A stretch of 7,883 nucleotides of DNA, from contig JANXYS010000159.1 in NCBI GenBank assembly GCA_025355935.1, positions 1-7,883 of the forward strand, given 5' to 3'. Position 1 is the stretch's first letter. Each line of letters opens with the position of its first letter. The stretch comes from Chitinophagales bacterium. GTDB lineage: Bacteria; Bacteroidota; Bacteroidia; Chitinophagales; Chitinophagaceae. This document shows positions 1-6,678 of the stretch, piece by piece. The translations under genes and the position numbers were made by a program. The notes under the pieces are model-generated. The model was not told the DNA's origin. It saw only the letters and a list, made by a program, of their open reading frames with translations, and did not search any database.

Positions 1-1
1 G

Positions 2-140
2 GGTAAATGCTGCACAAACTAACATCCTGAAGCTTTCAATTTTTATACTCTGAGCCCGCAACACTTGTTATGGTCACATAGGTTCGCTGGTTTTAATCAT
101 CCTCAAAAGTCAAAGTAGACCAGGTAAATGTTGCATCAAA
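2..140 (+). repeat. Imperfect direct repeat, about 17 bases, two copies
   Basis: Bases 2-18 (GGTAAATGCTGCACAAA) recur at 123-140 as GGTAAATGTTGCATCAAA, with one substitution and one inserted base. The core GTTGCATCAA of the second copy (130-139) occurs again at 586-595. The copies are about 121 bases apart. The function is unknown. They could be remnants of a duplicated segment or chance similarity in AT-rich DNA. The sequence match itself is seen directly. Confidence 0.4.
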
Positions 141-479
141 AAAAACGCGACCTCTATTGATAGTACAATCGGGTCGTTCCCTCAGTCCTTTAAAAGCTTT
201 GCAGCGTTAAAGAATTAGTAGCCTGTTTTTCTCTAGATTTAGTTGAGATGATTTTTTATTGATGTCTCGTTATTTACCAATCCTTCGTTGGTATAGTCTT
301 GATACTCTGAATGCATTCGTCGGTCGCAACACCCTTAAGGCTCTGTTACTAAACAGCTTTGTAGATGTTTTTACCCAGTTGCTGTACCTCTATAATAATC
401 TGTATAGACGGACGGATGAGTATTAAACTCTTATGTAAATCCTGATTATCTACTATCATATTGTCAGTTCCATGCTCGT

Positions 480-511
480 ACCTTATCAAGGTTTCTACAC
501 CAATTATTGGT
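480..511. promoter_or_regulatory. Two adjacent 13-base dyads, possible tandem operator
   Basis: Bases 480-492 read ACCTT-ATC-AAGGT and bases 499-511 read ACCAAT-T-ATTGGT. Each is a perfect inverted repeat around an odd centre, and both share the form ACC-N7-GGT. They are separated by 6 bases and start 19 bases apart, roughly two helical turns, as dimer-binding sites often are. They lie about 300 bases upstream of the rhomboid start, which is far for a direct operator, and no promoter was identified beside them. The symmetry is seen; regulatory use is only a guess. Confidence 0.2.
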
Positions 512-811
512 AATTATTTCAATAGCCATCGAACAGAGATCAGTACTTCGCTAAGAATTGCGCAAACATCGCGGCTTTTTTAATAGTTGCATCAAGTAAG
601 TAATAGATACCTGTTCATTAGCGGTTGTTCAATACTTCTTTTACTGTTGGCAGCTTTTAGAATTAATATTGCTGAAAAATGATGCTAACAGATTTTTTAA
701 TATTTTTAATTTTTAAACCTCTAATATTATTTCGACAACGGTTTGGATAACGATTTGCTTTTAGAGTGAAAAATTGATTAACCTTTTAGCAACATCCAAA
801 AATTAAAGGCG

Positions 812-1507
812 ATGATCCCAATTGGCGACAATGACTCTGACAGGACGACAACTCCAATTATCAACTATTTACTTATTGGTCTTAATATATTTGTATTTAT
901 TTACTACCAGTCATTTGGTACCAATGATGCGTTTACACTGAGTTATGCGACCGTTCCGGGAGAGATATTATCAGGCAAAGACATCACGACAAATGGCCTG
1001 GGGATAACGCCTATTCCGGTTTACGCTACTATTTTTACGGCTATGTTCATGCATGGCGGAATAGGGCATATTGCCGGAAACATGCTTTACCTCTGGATCT
1101 TTGGCGATAATCTGGAGAATAGAATGGGACATATTAAATATCTAGTTTTTTATCTCCTTACCGGTGTCATTGCCACCCTGGCTCACGTGTTTGCAAGTGA
1201 CTTCACAGGACAAGACGTGCTGATACCAAGCCTTGGCGCTTCCGGGGCGATATCCGGTGTTCTTGGTGGTTATTTGATTCTGTTTCCGGCTAATAAAGTA
1301 AGAGTGTTGGCGTTTGTATTTACGATCACTGTTCCTGCATTTGTAACTCTTGGCTTATGGATTGGCTTGCAATTTCTTAGTGGCTGGGAGTCGCTGGGAA
1401 CGCAGGGTGGAGGTGTGGCTTACGCCGCACATATTGGAGGCTTCGTAGCGGGCATATGCCTCGTTAGACTGTTTGCGGGTAAGGTTCCAAAAAGTGCATT
1501 ACCTTAA
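812..1507 (+). CDS. Rhomboid-family intramembrane serine protease
   Basis: The 231-residue product is a polytopic inner-membrane protease that would cleave transmembrane segments of client proteins; its substrate cannot be told from sequence. The rhomboid signature is complete. H81, H86 and N90 lie in the segment that reads HGGIGHIAGNMLYLWIFG, the catalytic serine is S144 in GASGAISG, and the partner histidine is H207 in AHIGGF. About six membrane segments are visible, near residues 17-32, 72-98, 108-127, 138-158, 165-188 and 200-222, matching the six-helix bacterial core with no extra domain. ATG 812 is the first ATG after an in-frame stop at 779-781, and the N-terminus (MIPIGDN, then PIINYLLIGLN) fits the family. 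AAAGG at 805-809 is too close to the start to be a normal ribosome binding site. The gene stands alone and converges on the minus-strand run. Confidence 0.93.
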   Translation: MIPIGDNDSDRTTTPIINYLLIGLNIFVFIYYQSFGTNDAFTLSYATVPGEILSGKDITTNGLGITPIPVYATIFTAMFMHGGIGHIAGNMLYLWIFGDNLENRMGHIKYLVFYLLTGVIATLAHVFASDFTGQDVLIPSLGASGAISGVLGGYLILFPANKVRVLAFVFTITVPAFVTLGLWIGLQFLSGWESLGTQGGGVAYAAHIGGFVAGICLVRLFAGKVPKSALP

Positions 1508-1525
1508 GTTCACTACCAGGATACG

Positions 1526-1544
1526 AATGCCCAGTTAATGCATT
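1526..1544. terminator. Weak hairpin between convergent genes
   Basis: In the 36-base gap between two convergent stop codons, AATGC (1526-1530) pairs with GCATT (1540-1544) around a 9-base loop, and TATTTTA follows on the + strand. The stem is only five base pairs, two or three of them A-T, and the last arm base overlaps the stop codon of the minus-strand gene. It is the only structure in the gap and may contribute to ending rhomboid transcription, but it is weak. Confidence 0.18.
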
Positions 1545-2446
1545 TATTTTACTACAACGATATCAAATATTTTTTTACGGTCTCTACTTTCCCAGCGAAA
1601 GCGGGTTATATACCCTGCTGTCGTATTTGTTTTAAGTTTGAATGGAATTTTTAGCGTGTAATTTACAGTGTTGCTTTCCATTGAACCACCCACCTTCTTC
1701 AATAATTTGTCGCCGGTTTTTACCACATTAAGATTCTGATCATATACCCAGAAGGTTTCCGTACCTGAAAGGATATCATCCATAGAGGTTCCTTCTATCC
1801 CAGGTATGTCAAGGCTGATGTAAGACATCCTGGGGTTTACCCGAATACTCGTATCAACCGTTACATCGACTGCTTTCATTTTTAATAGATTGGTGATTGC
1901 TGGGGATGCGTCGGAAGTTTTTACAAATTGTGCAATTTTAGAGACTTGCACCGCTTCACCTGAACGAGAAACTTTTACCGGAAATTCAACCCTGAGTTGA
2001 TTAGTACTTTTCAAATCGAAGAATCGAACCTGTATCAAAACTGTGCTCTCTTGCTTAATGATCTCAGGGCGCAGGCCAATCTTTACCATAACTTCTTTAA
2101 ATGCGGATGGCGCAAAGCCTGTAGCAGCATTGTAAACAAATACATTCGGTGTTTTAGAAATTACGGCACCTTTCCCGGTTAGCATGATCACTTCTGCTCC
2201 CACAAAATAATTTCCAGACGCGGCAACAAAGCCTGAAGGTCCCTGTAATTTGATTTCTATCTCTTTATTTAAAGGAACCCGATCACTTAGCAGGCTTGCA
2301 CCATCTACATCAATTTCGATATTTTTTGCCCATAAGCCTCCTCTGAAATAACGAGTACCGGTTAGGGGAAGAATACCATTTTTTTGAGCATTAACCTCAC
2401 CAATTATGAAAGAGAGAACAAAGAGTAGTAAATATTGGAATTTCAA
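1544..2446 (-). CDS. Exported protein of unknown function with a probable internal duplication
   Basis: The 300-residue product is not a family I recognise. Residues 1-20 form a signal peptide (hydrophobic LLLFVLSFII, then VNA before Q21), so it should be exported. The rest is rich in alternating beta-strand patterns with no membrane helix. Two halves look related: residues 40-159 and 190-299 each carry a VDV/IDV-type strand, a strand before a G-rich turn, a segment centred on GAEVIMLT/GTETFWVY followed by V(I/V)xKT, and a final strand pair (LIQVRFFD...FPVKV versus ITRFRWES...DIVVV). Two beta-sandwich domains would fit. The start is TTG at 2446; an in-frame TGA lies at 2455-2453, and no internal ATG would keep the signal peptide. 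It is last in the minus-strand run, 66 bases after the preceding gene, so a role at the envelope is plausible but unproven. Confidence 0.75.
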   Translation of the reverse strand: MKFQYLLLFVLSFIIGEVNAQKNGILPLTGTRYFRGGLWAKNIEIDVDGASLLSDRVPLNKEIEIKLQGPSGFVAASGNYFVGAEVIMLTGKGAVISKTPNVFVYNAATGFAPSAFKEVMVKIGLRPEIIKQESTVLIQVRFFDLKSTNQLRVEFPVKVSRSGEAVQVSKIAQFVKTSDASPAITNLLKMKAVDVTVDTSIRVNPRMSYISLDIPGIEGTSMDDILSGTETFWVYDQNLNVVKTGDKLLKKVGGSMESNTVNYTLKIPFKLKTNTTAGYITRFRWESRDRKKIFDIVVVK

Positions 2447-2463
2447 AATAGATCAATTTGCAT
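2443..2463 (-). other. Six-codon leader frame overlapping the TTG start of the 300-residue gene
   Basis: On the minus strand an ATG at 2463-2461 opens a frame reading MQIDLF and ending in TGA at 2445-2443. That stop overlaps the TTG start of the next gene (2446-2444) in the string TTGA. Such stop/start overlaps can couple translation, so this short frame could deliver ribosomes to a weak start codon that lacks a Shine-Dalgarno sequence. It could equally be chance, or mark a one-base sequencing or evolutionary frameshift that split the natural N-terminus. Confidence 0.25.
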
Positions 2464-2512
2464 TAAGTTACGTAATAGGCAGGCCCAAGTGCGTTTTAAA
2501 AAAGTTAAGCTT

Positions 2513-3814
2513 TTACTCTAACGGATGGTAGTCGTAAAATATCTTCACAAGATTATTTTTTTTGAGATCAGTGTTAATGGAGAACGATTTTCTTTGCCTC
2601 CCATCAATGATTTCAAGTATTGAAGTATTTGGCGGTATTGCGCCTAAGTTGTCAGCAACAAAAATTATATTATTTACTCCAGGGAGTAGTTTAACGCTCA
2701 GAAATTGAGGCCTTTTCTTCACTGAAAATCCCTTTACGAGCCAGCTACCGTTAACGTTAAGAGAAATGCTGTCGCCGTCTTCGACTGCATCATCCCAGAT
2801 CGCGAGCTTTACTTCGCCAGAACTGGTATGGAGGCTGTCTATGACAGTTGTATTTCTTAACAATTCAGGCGAAAGTATGTTGTTCGGCCGGGGATAGTAG
2901 TAGAGTTTGGCAACGATGAAAGTAGCTGAAATATCTTCTTTATTCGCGAAGCTCAGAACGAATTTATTCGTCCCGAAGTTAAGATTAAGCTTTCCGGTAT
3001 TCGGAGAAACTCGCCCATAGTTATCAGCAAAAAATACTAATATATTCATGCCTGTATCAAGCAAGACCTCTTGTAATGGATTACGTTTACTTAAGTCTGT
3101 CGGTGCTATTAGCTCAGTACCGTTGAGGGTTACAGAAACGGTGTCATTGTCTATTTTATTATTGTCAGAAAAATTCAGGTGTCCCAAATTTGTTGAAAGT
3201 TCGATTGAATCCATGATACCGAAGTATGCATCAGATGACGAAGGATTTAAGATTTTGGAAACGCCGGTACCTGTAAATGCCATGGCATCTTTTCTGTTTA
3301 GTTGCAGCGGCTCGTCGCGCATCAAATTACGAATTTGCATAGCGGTGCCGCGTACACTATCATCGAAATTATTAAGTTCGGGCATTCGCAGACCATATCT
3401 CTTTGAAACAATCCTATTCAAGACTAACACCCGATTGCGCTTGCTGGTTGTTTCAAGGGTAAAAGTACCGTTTAAAAAGACTGTCCATGCACCCAAACTG
3501 AACGGGGATTCACTTTCAGGAATTTTGTTGCGACCGATGGCTAATTTGTTTCTTCCTTTTTTTACCAGCAGTAGAGTATACACTCCTAAAAAGGTTCCGG
3601 ATGAAATGGTGAGTTTCGCGGGATAAAGTTGCCCCCGCTCGGGGAAACTAATCTGGAGGGCGATCGTATATTTTTCATTTTGTTCCGGAAAAATGCCTTT
3701 CATTTCCCAGGTGCCTGCAAATTTATCATCCTGAGCTTTTACATTGATGGGATGAAACAAGACCGCCAAAATACAAATCAGCAGTTTGGAAATTTTTAAG
3801 AATGCGGTGCGCAT
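2513..3814 (-). CDS. Exported multidomain protein with a tandem C-terminal beta module
   Basis: The 433-residue product is unnamed. Residues 1-28 form a signal peptide ending VKAQ. Residues 31-135 form a beta-rich domain beginning FAGTWEMKG, which resembles lipocalin-like ligand-binding or META-type domains but is not diagnostic. A linker of about 65 residues leads to two copies of one module, near 202-308 and 326-430. The cores at 231-278 and 355-402 align without gaps at 18 identities in 48, sharing NG, a KR pair, G-x-N, F-x-ADN-x-G and PNT. The second copy also has DDAVEDGDSISLNVNG. From memory, similar 'DGD...LNG...N-G..PPNT' modules recur in exported Bacteroidota proteins. The start is ATG at 3814. 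It lies 36 bases after the OstA-like gene and 66 before the next, so co-transcription is likely. An envelope or surface role is inferred; the ligand and reaction are unknown. Confidence 0.8.
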   Translation of the reverse strand: MRTAFLKISKLLICILAVLFHPINVKAQDDKFAGTWEMKGIFPEQNEKYTIALQISFPERGQLYPAKLTISSGTFLGVYTLLLVKKGRNKLAIGRNKIPESESPFSLGAWTVFLNGTFTLETTSKRNRVLVLNRIVSKRYGLRMPELNNFDDSVRGTAMQIRNLMRDEPLQLNRKDAMAFTGTGVSKILNPSSSDAYFGIMDSIELSTNLGHLNFSDNNKIDNDTVSVTLNGTELIAPTDLSKRNPLQEVLLDTGMNILVFFADNYGRVSPNTGKLNLNFGTNKFVLSFANKEDISATFIVAKLYYYPRPNNILSPELLRNTTVIDSLHTSSGEVKLAIWDDAVEDGDSISLNVNGSWLVKGFSVKKRPQFLSVKLLPGVNNIIFVADNLGAIPPNTSILEIIDGRQRKSFSINTDLKKNNLVKIFYDYHPLE

Positions 3815-3850
3815 GCTTAAAAATAAAGAAAATGATTTAAAGAATCACGT

Positions 3851-5533
3851 CTATTCAAAAAGCTCTAGTTTGTTTTTGGGCCTGCGTTTATCTTGCCAGA
3901 TAAAACCTTTGAGAAACTTTTGCTCGTTAGTAGTCAAGCGAATGGGATAAAGAGTGCCGTCTACGTTATTAATAAATTTCACCCTATTGAGCGTCTTGCT
4001 AATAAAATATACGTCGATCACATCGCCGCTGCTTCTATTCATACCTATATAAGCACTATCATCATCCTGTGGATAAAAAACACTTTCAGCGGGCGAGCCC
4101 TTTACTCTTATATAGTCAATCGAGCCTTCTTTAAAATATGCATTGAGGTTTCTTCCTGCGACCTGGTTATATACATCCTTGTTTGCTTCATTAATTACCA
4201 TGCTGTTATTAAAGACGTACAGGCGTTTTGGTTTTTGAGCTTCAGTAAAAAGATACATGGTGTCTCCACTTACCTGAGACTTTCCATTCCAGAATATCGG
4301 CGCTTTAAATAATCGGAAAACAGAATCTTCAGTACTGTAATACATACTGTCACTTACTGCCTGAAGAGAATCGTTGAATATACGGACGTGATGGAAGCCC
4401 AGGAAATAGCGGATTGTGTCAGATGCAACAGGCGGAGCGTTTTGGATCTGAATTGAATCTTTTTTGCCCGACCTCGTGGAAAATATATTAATACTGTCTG
4501 CTTTTGACACATCAAGTAATGTCGATTTTGCCAAAGTATCCCGGATATCAATTGTTGTCATCTTAATTTTATCGAGTTTCCTGATACCGGAAAATAGCGT
4601 ATCTGCGGCAACGTAAGTACTATCGTTATTTTTGTAAATGATCATGATAGGTTTACGGGTTCCGAGAAACGACTTGTCTTTTTTATTTAGATAAAGGAGC
4701 CCACCTAGCAGAGTGACATGATTCATACTGTCTACGATCTTCCCATTTTCTTCAATTTGAAGAACACCCGCTTTTTCTTCGTATGCAATTTTTCCACCAG
4801 TTACAAAATAACTGCTGTCACTTATAGAAGTGCGATCATAAAATTCTGCCTTTCCTGTTTCAAGGTTGTAATTCCCATTACGGGTGTTTATAATTCCGCC
4901 ATTTTTACTTTTAATACGCGTCGGGGATATAAAGGTCGCTTCTTTTCGAGAAGTATTGTATAGAAGACTGTCTGCTACGATATCATACTTCGGATCAGTG
5001 AGGTGTACATACTTCTTAAAATAAACATCTTTGGTATCTGAATAATAAATCGCATCCGAGCTAGTAAGGATTGTCTTCCCATTTACAACCCTCCCTCCAT
5101 TTTTGTACGTAGCAATTCCCGTGGCAAGGTTATACTCGAGATCATCCGTAAATAACGTCGCCCGGCCATCTGTTAGTTTAACCGACTTCTTGAGGTAAGC
5201 AATCCTTTCTCTTCCAAGATATTTTAGGTATTGCGAATAGGTATCTACACTATCAGCATCGTTTATGTGAACATTTCCGAAAACCTCTGCAATGCCTGTA
5301 AGCTGGTTTACAACAATGCTGTCTCCCTTTATGGTTGTGTTCCCTTGTTTTACTGCAGCGTTTCCCGCGAGTGTAATAACAGTTGTACCCGAATCAATTT
5401 GTTTTTGCCGAAGACTTCTGCTTCCGGGTAAAATCTCAATCAAACGGCTGGTGTCCTGGGCAACTTGTGCATTACTGCACATGGAAATTAAGAGGAAGCA
5501 GGAAAATATGCAGCATGTAATAAAATGATTCAA
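3851..5533 (-). CDS. OstA-like exported protein (LptA-fold, lipopolysaccharide transport type)
   Basis: The 560-residue product has a signal peptide (residues 1-22, SNA before Q23) and then the OstA/LptA beta-jellyroll pattern. The first unit, about 50-95, reads VITLAGNAAVKQGNTTIKGD and then GIAEVFGNVHI. Similar units follow: VKLTDGRATLFTDDLEYNL at about 118-136, VHLTDPKYDIVADSLLYN at about 176-193, and weaker repeats to about 260 and again near 380-445. LptA proteins bridge the periplasm and carry lipopolysaccharide to LptD in the outer membrane. This form is much longer than E. coli LptA (about 185 residues), as is usual for the Bacteroidota OstA-like family. The start is TTG at 5533; the same frame has a stop at 5554-5552, and the next ATG (residue 18) would destroy the signal peptide. 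Only 18 bases separate it from the MCE gene upstream, indicating one transcript. Confidence 0.88.
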   Translation of the reverse strand: MNHFITCCIFSCFLLISMCSNAQVAQDTSRLIEILPGSRSLRQKQIDSGTTVITLAGNAAVKQGNTTIKGDSIVVNQLTGIAEVFGNVHINDADSVDTYSQYLKYLGRERIAYLKKSVKLTDGRATLFTDDLEYNLATGIATYKNGGRVVNGKTILTSSDAIYYSDTKDVYFKKYVHLTDPKYDIVADSLLYNTSRKEATFISPTRIKSKNGGIINTRNGNYNLETGKAEFYDRTSISDSSYFVTGGKIAYEEKAGVLQIEENGKIVDSMNHVTLLGGLLYLNKKDKSFLGTRKPIMIIYKNNDSTYVAADTLFSGIRKLDKIKMTTIDIRDTLAKSTLLDVSKADSINIFSTRSGKKDSIQIQNAPPVASDTIRYFLGFHHVRIFNDSLQAVSDSMYYSTEDSVFRLFKAPIFWNGKSQVSGDTMYLFTEAQKPKRLYVFNNSMVINEANKDVYNQVAGRNLNAYFKEGSIDYIRVKGSPAESVFYPQDDDSAYIGMNRSSGDVIDVYFISKTLNRVKFINNVDGTLYPIRLTTNEQKFLKGFIWQDKRRPKNKLELFE

Positions 5534-5551
5534 CTTTAAGAGGTTAATAAA

Positions 5552-6586
5552 TTAAGGCTGTTTTACCTTCACTTTTTCAATATAATATGGTGAGTTTAGG
5601 GTATCGGGAAGTGGAAGTAACAATGGATTATTATTCTGCTTCTTGCCAAACACCGAGATGCTTACATATCTTTTGGGGTTGACCCTGATATCATCAAGAA
5701 GCAGGTTTAGCTTATTACCCGTAGAAGCGAGATTTTGATAAAGAGCAGGATCGTTAATAAGTTTACCGAGCGAACCTTTGTTGTTATCAAGTTTTGCAAC
5801 CATATTCCGCAAACCATTGATTGTACTGTCGAGGCTACTTAATGTTTTCTGAAAATCGAGTTGTGATAATTTGGTGGTAGTGCGGTCAAGATTCGATACT
5901 ACGCTATTTATTTTATCATTATTTGAAGCAAGGTTGCCTGTTATGGCATTTACGTTACCAATTGTTTTGGCGAGTGCGCCGGTTTGTTGATTTAATAACG
6001 CTTCAAGTGAGGCTGTAGACCGGATCATAGATGACGTTATGAATTTCAGATTTTCCATAGTTGCACCTATGTTCCCCTTCATACGCGGATCTATCACTGA
6101 ATTAATATTTCCAACCAAAGTATCCAATGTGGTAACTGCTTTTGTAACCTGGAAGAGAACTGGATCTACCTTCTTTAAAATATCATTAAAAACACCGGCA
6201 TTAGCTTCTGTAATGATCGAGTCGCCTGTACTCAGGTTTTTAGGTGAGTCACCAAGTTTTATTTCGATGCTGGTTGTACCGATAGGGTTTGGTTTTATAA
6301 GAGCAATGGAATTTACCGGAACATTGATGTCTTTGGTGATATTCAACTCCACTTTAATTCGGTTCATATCTTTGTCAGTGCTGATCTTGTAAATCGTACC
6401 AACCTGTAAGCCATTTATTACAATTGGATTGGAATTTTGCAGACCCTGAACATTACCATATATACCATATAAAGTAGTGCTCTTGCTAAAAAGTTTTTTT
6501 CCTTTCAGGAAATTGAAACCTAAAATTAAAAATGTTACTGATACAACTGCGATTGCACCTACTTTAGTTTCGTTAGAGATTTTCAC
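5552..6586 (-). CDS. MlaD-like MCE-domain protein (lipid transport)
   Basis: The 344-residue product begins MKISNETKVG and has one membrane helix at about 10-28, followed by an MCE domain at about 36-112 (GIYGNVQGLQNSNPIVINGL, then QVGTIYKI, then NPIGTTSIEIKLG). MCE proteins form rings that pass lipids between the inner and outer membranes, usually with an ABC permease and ATPase, neither of which is in this window. Residues 135-300 are largely helical and coiled-coil-like with many N, S and T residues, and contain the recurrent MCE tail motif KGSLGKLINDPALYQNL. The C-terminal tail is polar with a proline-rich segment. The start is GTG at 6586: an in-frame stop lies at 6610-6608, there is no upstream ATG, and MKISNETK is the expected N-terminus for this family. 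It lies 92 bases after the amidase gene and 18 before the OstA-like gene. Confidence 0.93.
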   Translation of the reverse strand: MKISNETKVGAIAVVSVTFLILGFNFLKGKKLFSKSTTLYGIYGNVQGLQNSNPIVINGLQVGTIYKISTDKDMNRIKVELNITKDINVPVNSIALIKPNPIGTTSIEIKLGDSPKNLSTGDSIITEANAGVFNDILKKVDPVLFQVTKAVTTLDTLVGNINSVIDPRMKGNIGATMENLKFITSSMIRSTASLEALLNQQTGALAKTIGNVNAITGNLASNNDKINSVVSNLDRTTTKLSQLDFQKTLSSLDSTINGLRNMVAKLDNNKGSLGKLINDPALYQNLASTGNKLNLLLDDIRVNPKRYVSISVFGKKQNNNPLLLPLPDTLNSPYYIEKVKVKQP

Positions 6587-6640
6587 CTTGATAGTTTTGA
6601 TTAGTATTTAATAACGCGGTACAATATGCAAGTTATTTAC

Positions 6641-6668
6641 CAAAATATATTGAAAATGGCCATTCAAG
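6641..6668 (-). promoter_or_regulatory. Possible internal promoter ahead of the MCE gene
   Basis: On the minus strand CTTG (6668-6665) is followed, with a spacing of about 15-17 bases, by TATATTTTG (6649-6641). This resembles the Bacteroidota pattern TTTG, 17-23 bases, TAnnTTTG, but the -7 element has one extra base and the -33 element one mismatch. It would place transcription start about 45 bases before the GTG start of the MCE gene. It overlaps the hairpin that follows the amidase gene. The match is imperfect in AT-rich DNA, so this is only a candidate. Confidence 0.15.
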
Positions 6669-6672
6669 GCCA
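6657..6672 (-). terminator. Short hairpin after the amidase stop codon
   Basis: On the minus strand TGGCC (6672-6668), loop TTGAAT and GGCCA (6661-6657) form a GC-rich five-pair stem, followed by TTTTC and then AT-rich sequence. It starts only six bases after the amidase stop codon (6681-6679). The layout fits a weak intrinsic terminator or attenuator that could lower expression of the downstream genes relative to the amidase. The T run is short, so full termination is unlikely. Confidence 0.35.
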
Positions 6673-6678
6673 AAATGT

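Larger units (their letters stand above)
1..811. other. Long stretch without a convincing gene, upstream of the rhomboid gene
   Basis: No open frame here exceeds about 55 codons and all six frames are broken often. The stretch holds an imperfect direct repeat near its left end, a 6-base inverted repeat at 275-280/288-293 (TACCAA, loop TCCTTCG, TTGGTA), two adjacent 13-base dyads at 480-511, and a very AT-rich block around 690-730. The longest frames are a 54-residue + strand frame at 262-426 (ATG at 262) and a 54-residue minus frame at 349-513 (first ATG at 459). By my rough estimate several frames of this length are expected by chance in AT-rich DNA of this size. I found no tRNA-like cloverleaf and no transposase motif. 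No clear Bacteroidota promoter (TTTG, about 19 bases, TAnnTTTG) could be assigned to the rhomboid gene. The stretch could be a decayed gene remnant plus the rhomboid promoter region. Confidence 0.6.

Noticed and set aside
149..176. CGACC/GGTCG inverted repeat as a terminator or RNA element
   Set aside because: It has a five-pair stem with a loop of nearly 20 bases and no T run; chance pairing is likely.
349..513. 54-residue minus-strand frame in the gene-free stretch
   Set aside because: Its only ATG leaves 36 residues, it overlaps the + strand frame at 262-426, and frames of this length are expected by chance in DNA of this composition.
555..585. Terminator-like string with CGCGGC followed by six T
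   Set aside because: The 3' side looks like a Bacteroidota terminator, but the 5' side pairs for only about four bases and no gene ends upstream on that strand.
742..757. TTTG and ATTTG boxes as a rhomboid promoter
   Set aside because: The two boxes are too close to act as -33 and -7 elements, and neither has a matching partner 17-23 bases away.
3048..3626. 192-codon open frame on the + strand
   Set aside because: It lies fully antisense to the 433-residue gene, which has a signal peptide and a conserved internal repeat. The + strand product has no domain pattern and is a shadow of the real gene.
3893..4312. 139-codon open frame on the + strand
   Set aside because: It is antisense to the C-terminal part of the OstA-like gene; its composition and lack of motifs fit a shadow frame.
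6039..6392. 117-codon open frame on the + strand
   Set aside because: It is antisense to the MCE domain coding region, which is clearly real.
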